Of a stretch of DNA of 64,000 nt, positions 30,770 to 38,828 are shown one piece after another. The stretch spans positions 93,181-157,180 of the forward strand of contig CAZPJD010000184.1 in the NCBI GenBank assembly GCA_964586775.1, in the 5' to 3' direction. The translations under genes were made by a program, and so were the position numbers. The notes below the pieces were generated by a model, which saw nothing but the letters and a program-made list of their open reading frames with translations, did no database searches and was not told the origin of the DNA. Each line of letters opens with the position of its first letter. Positions within the stretch are counted from its first letter, which is position 1. Source of the stretch: JADLEX01 sp964586775. GTDB lineage: Bacteria; Lernaellota; Lernaellaia; JACKCT01.

Positions 30770-31320
30770 CCCGATTTTGCCACTTACACGAGCGTCATCG
30801 CGATCTGAACTGAAATGATTTCAAGGCTTCGGTGTTATCGGAACGCGAAATCGCGGAAAACGCGGCGTGAACATCGGATTCTTCCTCTTCCGCTGATTTC
30901 CGAACCGGCAACCGCGAGCGCATGAAACTTCGCATTGAGATCGTCCGTTTCAACAGCCATCCCCACGAATACCTCAAAATTGTCGAGTCAATTCGCGAGG
31001 GCGGCACGCTCAGGCCCAGAATCGTGCCACGCCTGGGCCGCCGCGTTCGCCGCGGGTCGTCCGGGCAATGCGTGACGCGGTCCTGGAGTCCCGCCCTCGT
31101 CTTCGCCCGGCTCCGGGTGCGGCAGGAGTTGCCGCGGGCGGCCGGGAATCTCGCGGAGGGACGGAGGTTCCATTTCGATCCGGAGCGCGCGGACGAGGCG
31201 CGAAACGTCGCCTACGCCGATTGACAAGGCGGCGGCTTTCCGACCACATTACGGCGCTTTTTTTTCGCGGCCCCGCGGCGCGTCGATGCGCGACGCCGTG
31301 CGCTTTTTGGGGGACGAGGC
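30770..31320. other. 551-bp intergenic region without a supported gene
   Basis: No reading frame here shows a family pattern. The first 200 bp are less GC-rich than neighbours. A short hairpin, GGCCCAG/CTGGGCC, with a 13-base loop lies at about 31014-31040. A perfect TTGACA at 31221-31226 lies 95 bp before the SGNH gene. A plus-strand frame from 30922 has a protein-like first 30 residues and then degenerates; it could be a gene remnant. Confidence 0.5.
31221..31250 (+). promoter_or_regulatory. Candidate promoter of the SGNH-MBOAT-microprotein cassette
   Basis: TTGACA at 31221-31226 is a perfect -35 element. With an 18-bp spacer, CACATT at 31245-31250 is a poor -10 match (3 of 6). It is the best promoter-like site in front of the cassette, but the weak -10 keeps confidence low. 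Confidence 0.3.
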
Positions 31321-32499
31321 TTGATTCCAGGCGCTTTCTGGACCGAACCGCGTTTTCGGCGGATTCGAATCGCGGCGATGGTCGTCGCGATCTTCGTCGT
31401 GCTCGAAATCGGCGTTCGGATTTTCTTCGCGCGGCCCGGCGTCGTCGTCCGCAACGAGGAAAACAACCCGCAGGCGATGCCCTACCTGCTGGATCAGTAC
31501 GAGAAACACAAGGGCATCAAAATCGCGTGCATCGGCAGCTCGGTCATGCAGGGCTACCTGAACTCGTGGGACGACCGCGCGTTTCCGTCGATGGCCGAAA
31601 AGATCCTGCGCAAAAAGTACGGCTACAAGAACCTCAGGACCTTCAACTTCGCGACCGCTGGCAACAACTTCGGCGACCACCTGTGCGTGCTCAACCGCGT
31701 GCTGGAGGACGACCCCGACCTGATCGTCCACGCGGTGCACTTCAAGCTCTTCTCCACGTTCCGCCTCTCGGCCATCGCGCGCACGGATAACGCCTACTAC
31801 CTGCTCGGCAATCCCGAGCTGTCGTCCTACCTCGCCCGGTTCAACATCCCGACGCGCGACTGGGTCAAGATCTACATGAGCGGCAAGGTCGGCGACGCCT
31901 GGCACACCTACGGCTATCGCGACCTGATCTCGCTGCTGCTTTTCGGCACCAAGAAGGTGCCGCAAAAAGAAATCGCCGACCGCTTCCACGAACTGTTCGG
32001 CTTCGTGTCGCAGGAGGCGATCCTGGCGCGGCTCCACACCCCCGAGGAGCACAACCAGGAGTACCTGTGGAAGCTGCTCCCGCAGGCGCTGGTGGCCAAG
32101 CACTACGAGATCTGCGGCAACTTCGATTTCACCGACGCCAATCCCAACTGGCAGTTTTTCACCGACGGCGCGAAGCTGGCCGCGCTTCACGACCAGAGCG
32201 TTCTGTACTACGTCAGCCCCATCAACCGGCCCTTCGTCGAGGAGATGAACTTTTTCAACTGGGAGCGCGTGGTGCCGGTGATGAAGGAGCGCGTCTATCA
32301 GACGACGCGCCAGTACGACCACCAGCTCCTCGACTATTCGCAGATCGTGGAGCCGGCGTATTTTTCGGATACCGACCACATCAACATGGCCGGGCACAAA
32401 CAGGTCGCGAGCCGTCTGGCCAAGGACATCGACCGACGCCTGTCGAGCCGGCGGCACAAGACCCGCGATGCCGAGCGCCGGGCCGACCAGGAGAAATAA
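31321..32499 (+). CDS. SGNH-type acyltransferase partner of the MBOAT (DltD-like role)
   Basis: 392 residues. One N-terminal membrane helix (about 17-36, preceded by RFRRIR) puts the rest outside the cytoplasm. The SGNH nucleophile motif is CIGSSVMQG (Ser73/Ser74) and the C-terminal catalytic pair is in DTDHINMAGH (D350, H353). This is the membrane-tethered SGNH arrangement of DltD/AlgX-like enzymes that pass acyl groups to envelope polymers. Start is TTG 31321, after a purine-rich GGGGGACGAGG; ATG 31378 would cut into the helix. It is 6 bp before the MBOAT gene and belongs to a three-gene cassette. Confidence 0.82.
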   Translation: MIPGAFWTEPRFRRIRIAAMVVAIFVVLEIGVRIFFARPGVVVRNEENNPQAMPYLLDQYEKHKGIKIACIGSSVMQGYLNSWDDRAFPSMAEKILRKKYGYKNLRTFNFATAGNNFGDHLCVLNRVLEDDPDLIVHAVHFKLFSTFRLSAIARTDNAYYLLGNPELSSYLARFNIPTRDWVKIYMSGKVGDAWHTYGYRDLISLLLFGTKKVPQKEIADRFHELFGFVSQEAILARLHTPEEHNQEYLWKLLPQALVAKHYEICGNFDFTDANPNWQFFTDGAKLAALHDQSVLYYVSPINRPFVEEMNFFNWERVVPVMKERVYQTTRQYDHQLLDYSQIVEPAYFSDTDHINMAGHKQVASRLAKDIDRRLSSRRHKTRDAERRADQEK

Positions 32500-32505
32500 T
32501 CCGCC

Positions 32506-33708
32506 ATGGAATTGATCTCCTGGACCACCGCCATCGCCTTCCTCGTCGCGCTGCCGATCTATTGGTGGCTGCCGGCGGCGAAGCGCGGCCCGTTTCTGTG
32601 CGTGTACGGCCTCGTCTATTTCCTCGCGTCGCAGCCGCAGGCCGGGCTCATCGCGCTGATCTTTTTGTGGGTCATCCTCTATTTTCAGCGGCTGATCCTG
32701 ACCGCGCAGACCGATCGCGGGAAGAAATGGGTGCTATTTTTCGGCGTGGCGATCGCACTCGCGCCGATGATCTTCTACAAGTATCGCTTCTCGCTGCTCG
32801 GCCACATCCCGTTCCTCGCGTGGATGGCCGCCCTGCCCCTCGCCGCGCCGGTGGGCATCAGCTACTTCACCTTCCGCGCCGTGCACGTGCTGGTTGAGAC
32901 GCGTCGGGGTGCGATCGAGCGCCTCTCGGGCATCGACTTCTTCTACTACATCACATTCCTGCCCACGGTCGTCGCGGGGCCGATCGAGCGCTTCGGGCCG
33001 TTTCGCGAGCAGCGCGCGGCGGCGCATGAATTCTCGCCCGACCTGTTCGGCGAGGGCCTGCAACGCATTCTGATCGGGCTCGTCAAAAAGCTCGTGCTCG
33101 CCGACATGTTCTACGGGTTCATCAGCGACTTCATGAACCCGGTCACAACGCTCACCCTGCGTCCGTGGCAGATCTGGCTGTGCCTGCACGGCTATTACGC
33201 CTACCTGTACATGGATTTTTCGGGATACTCGGACATCGCGATCGGCGTGTCGCGGCTGTTCGGATTCCGCATCATGGAAAACTTCAACTGGCCGATTCTG
33301 GCCACCAACATCCGCGAGTTTTGGCGGCGGTGGCACATCTCGCTCACGTCGTGGCTGACCGATTACGTGTACTTCGCGCTGGGCGGCAACAAAAAGGGCA
33401 AGGTGCGCGCCGAGATCAACACGATGATCACCATGCTCCTGATCGCCCTGTGGCACGGCTCCAACCAGATCGGCCACTACATCATCTGGGGCATCTGGCT
33501 CGGCCTCGGGCTGGTGGTCTTCCGCCAGTGGACGCGCGTGAAGGCGCGACTGTTCCCGAACCTCGTCGAAAACCCGACGCTGGTCGGCCAGCTCGTCGGT
33601 GCGTTCATGACGATCCAGTTTATGAACCTGTCCTGGCCGATCTTCCTGTTCGAGTCGCGCGTGGCGATTCTGACCTACCTCAAGATGTTCGGCCTGGTGG
33701 GGAGATAA
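32506..33708 (+). CDS. MBOAT-family O-acyltransferase (DltB/AlgI-like)
   Basis: 400 residues with about ten hydrophobic segments. The MBOAT signatures are present: PVGISYFTFRAVHVLVE (about 122), FLPTVVAGPIERF (about 155), MDFSGYSDIAIGVSRLFG (about 240), FWRRWHISLTSWL (His277) and ALWHGSNQIGHYIIWG, with the putative catalytic His317. It should move an acyl group from a cytoplasmic donor across the membrane. Unlike the many Gram-negative MBOATs that carry the acyl-accepting hexapeptide at their own C-terminus, this one ends YLKMFGLVGR; a separate microprotein 12 bp downstream carries the motif. Confidence 0.93.
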   Translation: MELISWTTAIAFLVALPIYWWLPAAKRGPFLCVYGLVYFLASQPQAGLIALIFLWVILYFQRLILTAQTDRGKKWVLFFGVAIALAPMIFYKYRFSLLGHIPFLAWMAALPLAAPVGISYFTFRAVHVLVETRRGAIERLSGIDFFYYITFLPTVVAGPIERFGPFREQRAAAHEFSPDLFGEGLQRILIGLVKKLVLADMFYGFISDFMNPVTTLTLRPWQIWLCLHGYYAYLYMDFSGYSDIAIGVSRLFGFRIMENFNWPILATNIREFWRRWHISLTSWLTDYVYFALGGNKKGKVRAEINTMITMLLIALWHGSNQIGHYIIWGIWLGLGLVVFRQWTRVKARLFPNLVENPTLVGQLVGAFMTIQFMNLSWPIFLFESRVAILTYLKMFGLVGR

Positions 33709-33720
33709 GGACGTGCGGGA

Positions 33721-33882
33721 ATGACGAACGAAACGACCCCGGCCGCGCCGCCCGCATCCCCCGCCGAACTGCGCCGCTCGCTCGTGCGCGAGTTCGGCTG
33801 GGCGCTCGTTTACGCCGCGCTGGGATTCATCCTGATTCTGCTCGGAAGCGCCGGCCCGCAGTTCATCTACGCGGGGTTCTGA
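33721..33882 (+). CDS. Membrane microprotein with C-terminal F-x-Y-x-x-F acyl-shuttle motif (DltX-like)
   Basis: 53-residue protein. Residues 1-24 are polar and basic (LRRSLVR), 25-42 form one hydrophobic helix (FGWALVYAALGFILILLG), and the short exposed tail ends F48-I-Y50-A-G-F53. The positive-inside rule places the C-terminus outside the cytoplasm. In the Dlt pathway, DltX has this size and topology and a C-terminal hexapeptide whose Tyr accepts the acyl group from the MBOAT before the SGNH transferase takes it. AAGGA lies 9 bases before the ATG and 12 bp separate it from the MBOAT gene. Family membership is by motif and context, not overall similarity. Confidence 0.78.
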   Translation: MTNETTPAAPPASPAELRRSLVREFGWALVYAALGFILILLGSAGPQFIYAGF

Positions 33883-33938
33883 GGGCGCGCGCTTTCGACG
33901 CTCAGCGAGGGAGCATGCCTTGTCGTTGGGGCGTCCGA

Positions 33939-34086
33939 CAGAGCCGCGACCGTGAGGGAGCGGCCCGGTCGTAAAGCAGGAAACGTCCCCGACTCTACGG
34001 AAAACGCTCGAAAGTCGTCGGTTAAGTTAAGCCGGAGTCGCTAGCGAGGCGAAAGTCATGGCCGCTCCCTCACGGTCGCGGCTCTG
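33939..34086. repeat. 27-bp perfect inverted repeat pair (BIME/REP-like element)
   Basis: Arms 33939-33965 and 34060-34086 are exact reverse complements, separated by 94 bp. Each arm itself can fold (GCCGC...GCGGC with inner CC/GG), the look of a REP sequence. The pair sits between the convergent ends of the MBOAT cassette and dnaJ, the usual place for such elements, and could also stop transcription from both sides. No transposase or other copy was noticed in the window. Confidence 0.75.
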
Positions 34087-34102
34087 ACATCACATGCGCG
34101 CC

Positions 34103-35230
34103 TCAGCCCTCGCCCATGGCGAAGTGCTTGATGCGGTCGAGCAGGCTGCCGAGCACGTCGGGCTTCCTGCCCGCTTCGATCTTGCCGAATTCCTCGAGCA
34201 GCTCTCGCTGACGCTTGGTGAGCTTTTTGGGCACGCGCACCTTGATGATGCAGAGCTGATCGCCGCGCCCGTAGCCGCGCAGGTGCGGGATGCCCTTTCC
34301 GCGGATTTTGAGGATGTCGTCGTGCTGCGTGCCCGCGGGGATCGCGAGGGCCGTGTCGCCGTCGAGCGTGGGCACCTGGATCTGCGTGCCGATCGCCGCC
34401 TCGTGCAGCGCGATGGGGATCTCGATGACGACGCTGTCTTCGTGGCGCTTGAAGAACTCGTGCGCCTTGACGTGGATGAAGACGTAAAGATCGCCGGCAG
34501 GACCGCCGCGCGAGCCGTCCTCGCCCTTGCCCGACACGCGCAGGCGCATGCCGTCTTCGACGCCCGCGGGGATGCGCACCGAGACCTGCGTCTTTTCCAG
34601 AACGCGGCCTTTGCCCGAGCACTCGGCGCACGGCTCTTTGATGATGCGGCCCACGCCGCCGCAGTTGGGGCACGTGGTGGAGATCGAAAAGAACCCCTGC
34701 GAACGACGCACCTGCCCCTGCCCGTGGCACAGCGGGCACGCCACCGGCGACGAGCCGGGCGCGGCGCCGCTGCCGTGGCAGGTCAGGCAGGACGCGCTTT
34801 TTTGAACATCGAGTCGCTTTTCGGCGCCGAAGGCGGCTTCCTCGAAGGGGATTTCGAGATCGAAGCGCAGGTCGTCGCCGCGCGAGGGTCCGTCGCGGCG
34901 CGAGCGGAATCCGCCGCCCATGCCGCCGAAGATGTCCTCGAAGATCGAGCCCATCGACGAGAAGATGTCGTTGAAGTCGTGGAAGCCCTGATAGCCCGAT
35001 CCGCGCAGGCCGTCGTGGCCGAAGCGGTCGTAGGTTTGGCGCTTCTCGGCGTCGGAGAGGACCTGATAGGCTTCGGAGGCTTCCTTGAAGCGGGTTTCGG
35101 CCTCGGCGTCGCCCTGATTGCGGTCGGGGTGGAATTTGACCGCGAGCTCGCGATACGCCTTTTTGATCTGCGCGGCGGAGGCGTCGCGGGGCACGCCGAG
35201 AATCTCGTAGTAGTCACGCGTGACGGACAC
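34103..35230 (-). CDS. dnaJ: Chaperone protein DnaJ
   Basis: 375 residues, full length for type I DnaJ. The J domain includes KFHPDRNQGD (HPD at 34-36). A Gly/Phe-rich linker and a Ser/Arg stretch follow. Four CxxCxGxG zinc repeats run from about 135 to 200 (CLTCHGSG, CPLCHGQG, CPNCGGVG, CAECSGKG), then two C-terminal substrate-binding domains. It stimulates DnaK ATPase and delivers unfolded substrates. Start codon is GTG. dnaK and grpE are not adjacent; the gene instead ends a run containing rpoZ and a small acidic protein. Confidence 0.96.
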   Translation of the reverse strand: MSVTRDYYEILGVPRDASAAQIKKAYRELAVKFHPDRNQGDAEAETRFKEASEAYQVLSDAEKRQTYDRFGHDGLRGSGYQGFHDFNDIFSSMGSIFEDIFGGMGGGFRSRRDGPSRGDDLRFDLEIPFEEAAFGAEKRLDVQKSASCLTCHGSGAAPGSSPVACPLCHGQGQVRRSQGFFSISTTCPNCGGVGRIIKEPCAECSGKGRVLEKTQVSVRIPAGVEDGMRLRVSGKGEDGSRGGPAGDLYVFIHVKAHEFFKRHEDSVVIEIPIALHEAAIGTQIQVPTLDGDTALAIPAGTQHDDILKIRGKGIPHLRGYGRGDQLCIIKVRVPKKLTKRQRELLEEFGKIEAGRKPDVLGSLLDRIKHFAMGEG

Positions 35231-35257
35231 CTGGACCCCCGGCGACGAGCGGACGCG

Positions 35258-35470
35258 TCAATCCTCGTCGTCTTCTTCTTCGTCGATGCCCGCGTCGGCG
35301 GCTTCCTCGAAGAACACGTCGGCGGCCAAGTAGTCGGCGTTGTCGCCGGCGTCCTTGAGCGACTTCTGCCACGCCTTGTAGTCGGCGTCGGACACGAGGC
35401 CCTTGGCGCGGTTGCGTTCGATAATCCGAACGTCGAACAACTGCTCGCGGCTCCTGATGACACTGCCCAT
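35258..35470 (-). CDS. Small acidic protein between rpoZ and dnaJ
   Basis: 70-residue protein of no family I recognise. It opens with a helical, charged stretch (MGSVIRSREQLFDVRIIERN), includes DADYKAWQKSL and ends in an acidic run (DEEEDDED). Spacing (12 bp after rpoZ, 27 bp before dnaJ), an AAGG before the ATG and codon use like its neighbours support a real gene. It may be a cytoplasmic accessory of transcription or chaperoning, but this rests on position alone. Confidence 0.65.
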   Translation of the reverse strand: MGSVIRSREQLFDVRIIERNRAKGLVSDADYKAWQKSLKDAGDNADYLAADVFFEEAADAGIDEEEDDED

Positions 35471-35482
35471 GGCCTTGCCCCC

Positions 35483-35707
35483 TTATTCCGTCGCTTCGGG
35501 TTCGACCGGGTCGCCGTGCTTGCGCGTGACGTGGATCTTGCCCGCCGCGATCTCGCGCAGCGAGTTCACGATGTGCTTGTTTTCCGACTGGTGGAGCAGA
35601 TACCGGCTGCCCTTCATCAACATGCGCGTGCGCCGCGCCGCCAGAAGCACCAGGGCGAATCGGTTTTCCACCTGCTCGATGCAATCCTCGACCGTGATTC
35701 GTGCCAT
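35483..35707 (-). CDS. rpoZ: RNA polymerase omega subunit
   Basis: 74 residues. The N-terminal MARITVEDCIEQVENRFALV and LLAARRTRML segments match the conserved omega core (E-N-R-F-x-L-V-x-x-A-x-R-R-R/T). It binds the beta-prime subunit and aids polymerase assembly. The gene lies 52 bp after a DUF4340 gene on the same strand, not in the common gmk-rpoZ-spoT arrangement. Confidence 0.92.
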   Translation of the reverse strand: MARITVEDCIEQVENRFALVLLAARRTRMLMKGSRYLLHQSENKHIVNSLREIAAGKIHVTRKHGDPVEPEATE

Positions 35708-35759
35708 CGCTGCGTCGCTCCTCGCGGACTATCCGCGTGTCTTTCGATCCTGCCGCGTT

Positions 35760-37244
35760 TCAGTCGCCCTTGTCGCCTTCGCCCGCGGCCTCGACAGGCG
35801 TCGGCGGCGCGTCGGCCACCTTCACCCAGTCGCCGATCGTCGTCGGCCAACCGGTCAGCACCGACGGATCGACCCGCCAGATGGTCGGCGAGGTCAGCCC
35901 CCGCGCCACCACGAAATCGTCCTTCGACCCCGGCTCCCGCATCCGGGCCGCCTCGACACGCGCGAGGACGCGGTCCCCGTCGCCCGTCAGTTCGATCACC
36001 AGATCCGGCTTCATGAGCGCGTTGACGGCCTTGTTGGCCAGCCGGGGCTCGATTTCGTCGATCCCCGCCAAGTCCACCAGCCGCCGAAGGTCGGCGAGCA
36101 CCCGCTCGTCGTCGAGCGGCCCCGCGCCGGGCGCGGAAAAATCCTGCTCGGCGGAGCGGGAGACTATAATCTCGTCCGCTCCCGTTTGCAACCGGGCCTT
36201 GCGGACCTTGGAAAGCGCGAAGTCGCCGAGCGCCTTGGCGCGCAAATCGGCCCAGGATTTCGCAATCTTGGCGACCGTGGCCTCGCGCACGAGGGCGAGG
36301 TAGCCCTTGGGCACGGCGGCCACGCGGTTTTGCGGGTCGTTCGCGGGCAGCGCTCCCAGATCGACGCGGATCTCGCGGTTTTCGTCGCCGCCGTACTTGG
36401 CGATGATCGAATGGACCGGCGGGGCGAGACCGTTCGCCGCGGTGCGCTCGGCGCTCTCGGCCACCACTCCCTCGACCTGCAGCTCGCGCAGGGCGGCCAC
36501 GAGGTCCGCAACGGCCTGATCGTCGGCCTTCCACCACGGATTCGGCCCCGCGATGCGCCAGACGGTCTCGGCTTTTGGCGTTTCGGCCGCGTCGTCGTCG
36601 CCGGCCGTCGCTTCGTTTTCGGGCTGGATCTCCTCGCGCACCAGCACCCAGCGCGTCGCGCCCGCATCCTGCAGCTCGATTCGCTCGGGCTCGATGTCGT
36701 ATCCCTTGGGAAAGATCGTCTTGTCGCGCAGCTTGAACGCGGGGACGTCGAAGGTGGCTAGGAAGGTGTCGGACATGACGAGCAGCTTGGGGCTGTCGGG
36801 GCGTTTGGCGAATACGGCGTTGCCGATGGGATTCGTCGCGCCCAGATCGATCGACTGCTCCACGCCGTCCGAACGCACCGTCACGCGCAGACGCGGATCG
36901 GCGAGGCCATACTGGCCGAGATCCGCGTTGGGCTCTTCGACCACGCGCTCGGCGCGCGCGTTGCGCAATTGCGAGACCATGCCCTGCACCGTGTACTTGT
37001 CCGCATCGTCCACGAAGGGCGTGGTGACCTTCCATGCGTCTTCGCCGCTTTTTTCGACGATGACCGTCGCCTTGTCCTGCGTGAGCTGGATGCGATCGAC
37101 CTTTTCCAGATCGATCGACATCGCCTTCTCGGCGTTCGCCTTGTCGTCCACCGCTTTTTTCTGGCGCGGTTTTTCGTACAGAAAAAACACCGCGGCGACC
37201 GCCGCGAGCAGCACGATCGCGACGAGGGTCTTGCGAAAGCTCAT
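35760..37244 (-). CDS. DUF4340 membrane-anchored protein
   Basis: 494 residues. A single N-terminal membrane helix (TLVAIVLLAAVAAVFFLYEK) anchors a large extracytoplasmic part made of repeated DUF4340-like beta modules (WKVTTPFVDDADKYTVQGMV; LADPRLRVTV; a second round near residue 400). ATG 37244 overlaps the stop of the GldG-like gene (ATGA). DUF4340 proteins usually sit beside GldA/F/G-type ABC genes as here; together they form an export or surface system of unsettled function. Confidence 0.85.
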   Translation of the reverse strand: MSFRKTLVAIVLLAAVAAVFFLYEKPRQKKAVDDKANAEKAMSIDLEKVDRIQLTQDKATVIVEKSGEDAWKVTTPFVDDADKYTVQGMVSQLRNARAERVVEEPNADLGQYGLADPRLRVTVRSDGVEQSIDLGATNPIGNAVFAKRPDSPKLLVMSDTFLATFDVPAFKLRDKTIFPKGYDIEPERIELQDAGATRWVLVREEIQPENEATAGDDDAAETPKAETVWRIAGPNPWWKADDQAVADLVAALRELQVEGVVAESAERTAANGLAPPVHSIIAKYGGDENREIRVDLGALPANDPQNRVAAVPKGYLALVREATVAKIAKSWADLRAKALGDFALSKVRKARLQTGADEIIVSRSAEQDFSAPGAGPLDDERVLADLRRLVDLAGIDEIEPRLANKAVNALMKPDLVIELTGDGDRVLARVEAARMREPGSKDDFVVARGLTSPTIWRVDPSVLTGWPTTIGDWVKVADAPPTPVEAAGEGDKGD

Positions 37245-38824
37245 GCGTCGCTCCGACGTCCCCGGGCGATGAAGACCCCGATGCCGAACATCGCGACGAG
37301 CAGAGGCACCGAGAAGACGGAGACGAAGAAGACGGCGTCGCGATCTTGAGGGGTCAGATAGACGGGTGCGGCGTCGTAGGTGTTGGGCCGGATCGAGATG
37401 ATGTCTTCCTTGCCCGCGAGCCACGCGACCGCGTTGAGCGCAAGGTTGCTGTTGTAAAGCTGCGTGATGAGTTCGTTGCGAATCCAGTTGGAGTCGCCGA
37501 ACACGAGCACGCGTCCCCCGGTTTGCGGCGTCTTCTCGGCCTCGGGTTCATCCACCTCGGGCGGCGCGGGCTGCGCGCCCGGCGCCATCTCGACCGCCGC
37601 GCCGAGCACGAGCGGTCCGGGGGCGTCGGCGTCGCCCTTCTCGACCTTGCCGTCGTTCAGCAACGCGTTGATGTCGGTCTCGCCCCACGCCTCGGCGGTG
37701 GTCTTGAGCAGCGCCGAGACCATCGCCGGGGCGTTGGCGTTGGTGTTGAGCGTCAGCGAGCGCGCGAGGCTGAAAATGGTGGGCTGCTTCAGGTCCTTGG
37801 TGATCTCGTGGGGCGGGTAGTCCTGCACCACCGGCGTCACGCCGAGTTGGCTGCCGTAAAACGGATTGTCGAAGGGCTCGACCACCGCGTCGTTGTTGAG
37901 CTTCACAGACAGCGACTCAAGCCACGCCTCGAAGCCCGTCGTCGTGTTGGCGTCGGCCATGAGCATCAGCCGCCCGCCCTTTTGCGCCCAGTCGGTGACG
38001 GTCTTCACCTCGATCTCGCCGTAGGCGCGATCGGGTCCGGCGATCGCCAGGACGGCGCAGTCCTCGGGCACCGCGCGACCGGCGAGCACGATCTCCTTCA
38101 CGTCGTGGTTTTCGTTTTCGAGCAACCGCTTGAAAAGCGCGGCGCCGTTTTGTTCGTTGTCGCCGAGGCTCGACTCTCCGTGACCGCTGACGAAGCAGAT
38201 CGGTCCGCCCTTGGCCTGCGTGACTTTGAGAATCGACTGCGTGAGCGCCTGTTCGGTCTGCTCGCCGATGATGTTCTGGCTGCCCTGCTGCTCGACGACG
38301 ATCGCGCCCCGGCGCTGGATGTTGTAGCGCTGCGCGAGCTGCGGATCGCGGTCGGGATCGACAATGCGATACGCGAACATCTCGGGCTTGGCGGCTTCCT
38401 TGTAGCGCTTCAGCACGCCCTCGAAGGCCTTCGATTCGGTGGACTCGAAGAACGCCGTCACCTCCACCGGGGCGGTGAGGTTCTGGAGGATCTTGACCGT
38501 CTGCTCGGAGAGCGTGTTGACCTTGGCGCTCGTGCCGTCCCAGGTCTTGTCCCAGCCCTTCGCCATGACGTTCACGAACACGAGAATCGCCGTAACGACG
38601 ATGGTGAACACGATCGCGTTCGCGCCAAACCGCGCCGTGCGTCGGCGCAGCGTGGAGGTGACCGATCCCAGGTCGAGGACGAGGCCCGCGACGAGCGCGA
38701 CCGGGCCGACGGCCAGCACGTACCAGAAGCGCACGAACATGTCGGTGGCGAGCAGCAGCACCACCAGCGCGATGAAGCTGAGCAGCAGCCCCTCGTATTT
38801 CAGGATCTTGGCGAACGACTTCAT
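37241..38824 (-). CDS. GldG-like ABC-transporter auxiliary protein
   Basis: 527 residues. Three membrane helices near the N-terminus (about 12-30, 37-55, 70-90), a long extracytoplasmic domain of the ABC_transp_aux/GldG type (NTLSEQTVKILQNLTAPVEV, FVSGHGES, RLMLMADANT), and a final membrane helix (about 500-520; VFSVPLLVAMFGIGVFIARG). It partners the ABC permease and ATPase encoded just upstream. In Bacteroidota these support gliding; elsewhere the role is unknown. It lies 4 bp after the permease gene. Confidence 0.87.
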   Translation of the reverse strand: MKSFAKILKYEGLLLSFIALVVLLLATDMFVRFWYVLAVGPVALVAGLVLDLGSVTSTLRRRTARFGANAIVFTIVVTAILVFVNVMAKGWDKTWDGTSAKVNTLSEQTVKILQNLTAPVEVTAFFESTESKAFEGVLKRYKEAAKPEMFAYRIVDPDRDPQLAQRYNIQRRGAIVVEQQGSQNIIGEQTEQALTQSILKVTQAKGGPICFVSGHGESSLGDNEQNGAALFKRLLENENHDVKEIVLAGRAVPEDCAVLAIAGPDRAYGEIEVKTVTDWAQKGGRLMLMADANTTTGFEAWLESLSVKLNNDAVVEPFDNPFYGSQLGVTPVVQDYPPHEITKDLKQPTIFSLARSLTLNTNANAPAMVSALLKTTAEAWGETDINALLNDGKVEKGDADAPGPLVLGAAVEMAPGAQPAPPEVDEPEAEKTPQTGGRVLVFGDSNWIRNELITQLYNSNLALNAVAWLAGKEDIISIRPNTYDAAPVYLTPQDRDAVFFVSVFSVPLLVAMFGIGVFIARGRRSDA

Positions 38825-38828
38825 CGGC

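Noticed and set aside
30922..31224. 100-codon plus-strand frame in the 551-bp gap
   Set aside because: The first 30 residues look protein-like but the rest is Arg-rich noise, there is no ribosome-binding site, and no family is recognisable. A decayed gene is possible but not supportable.
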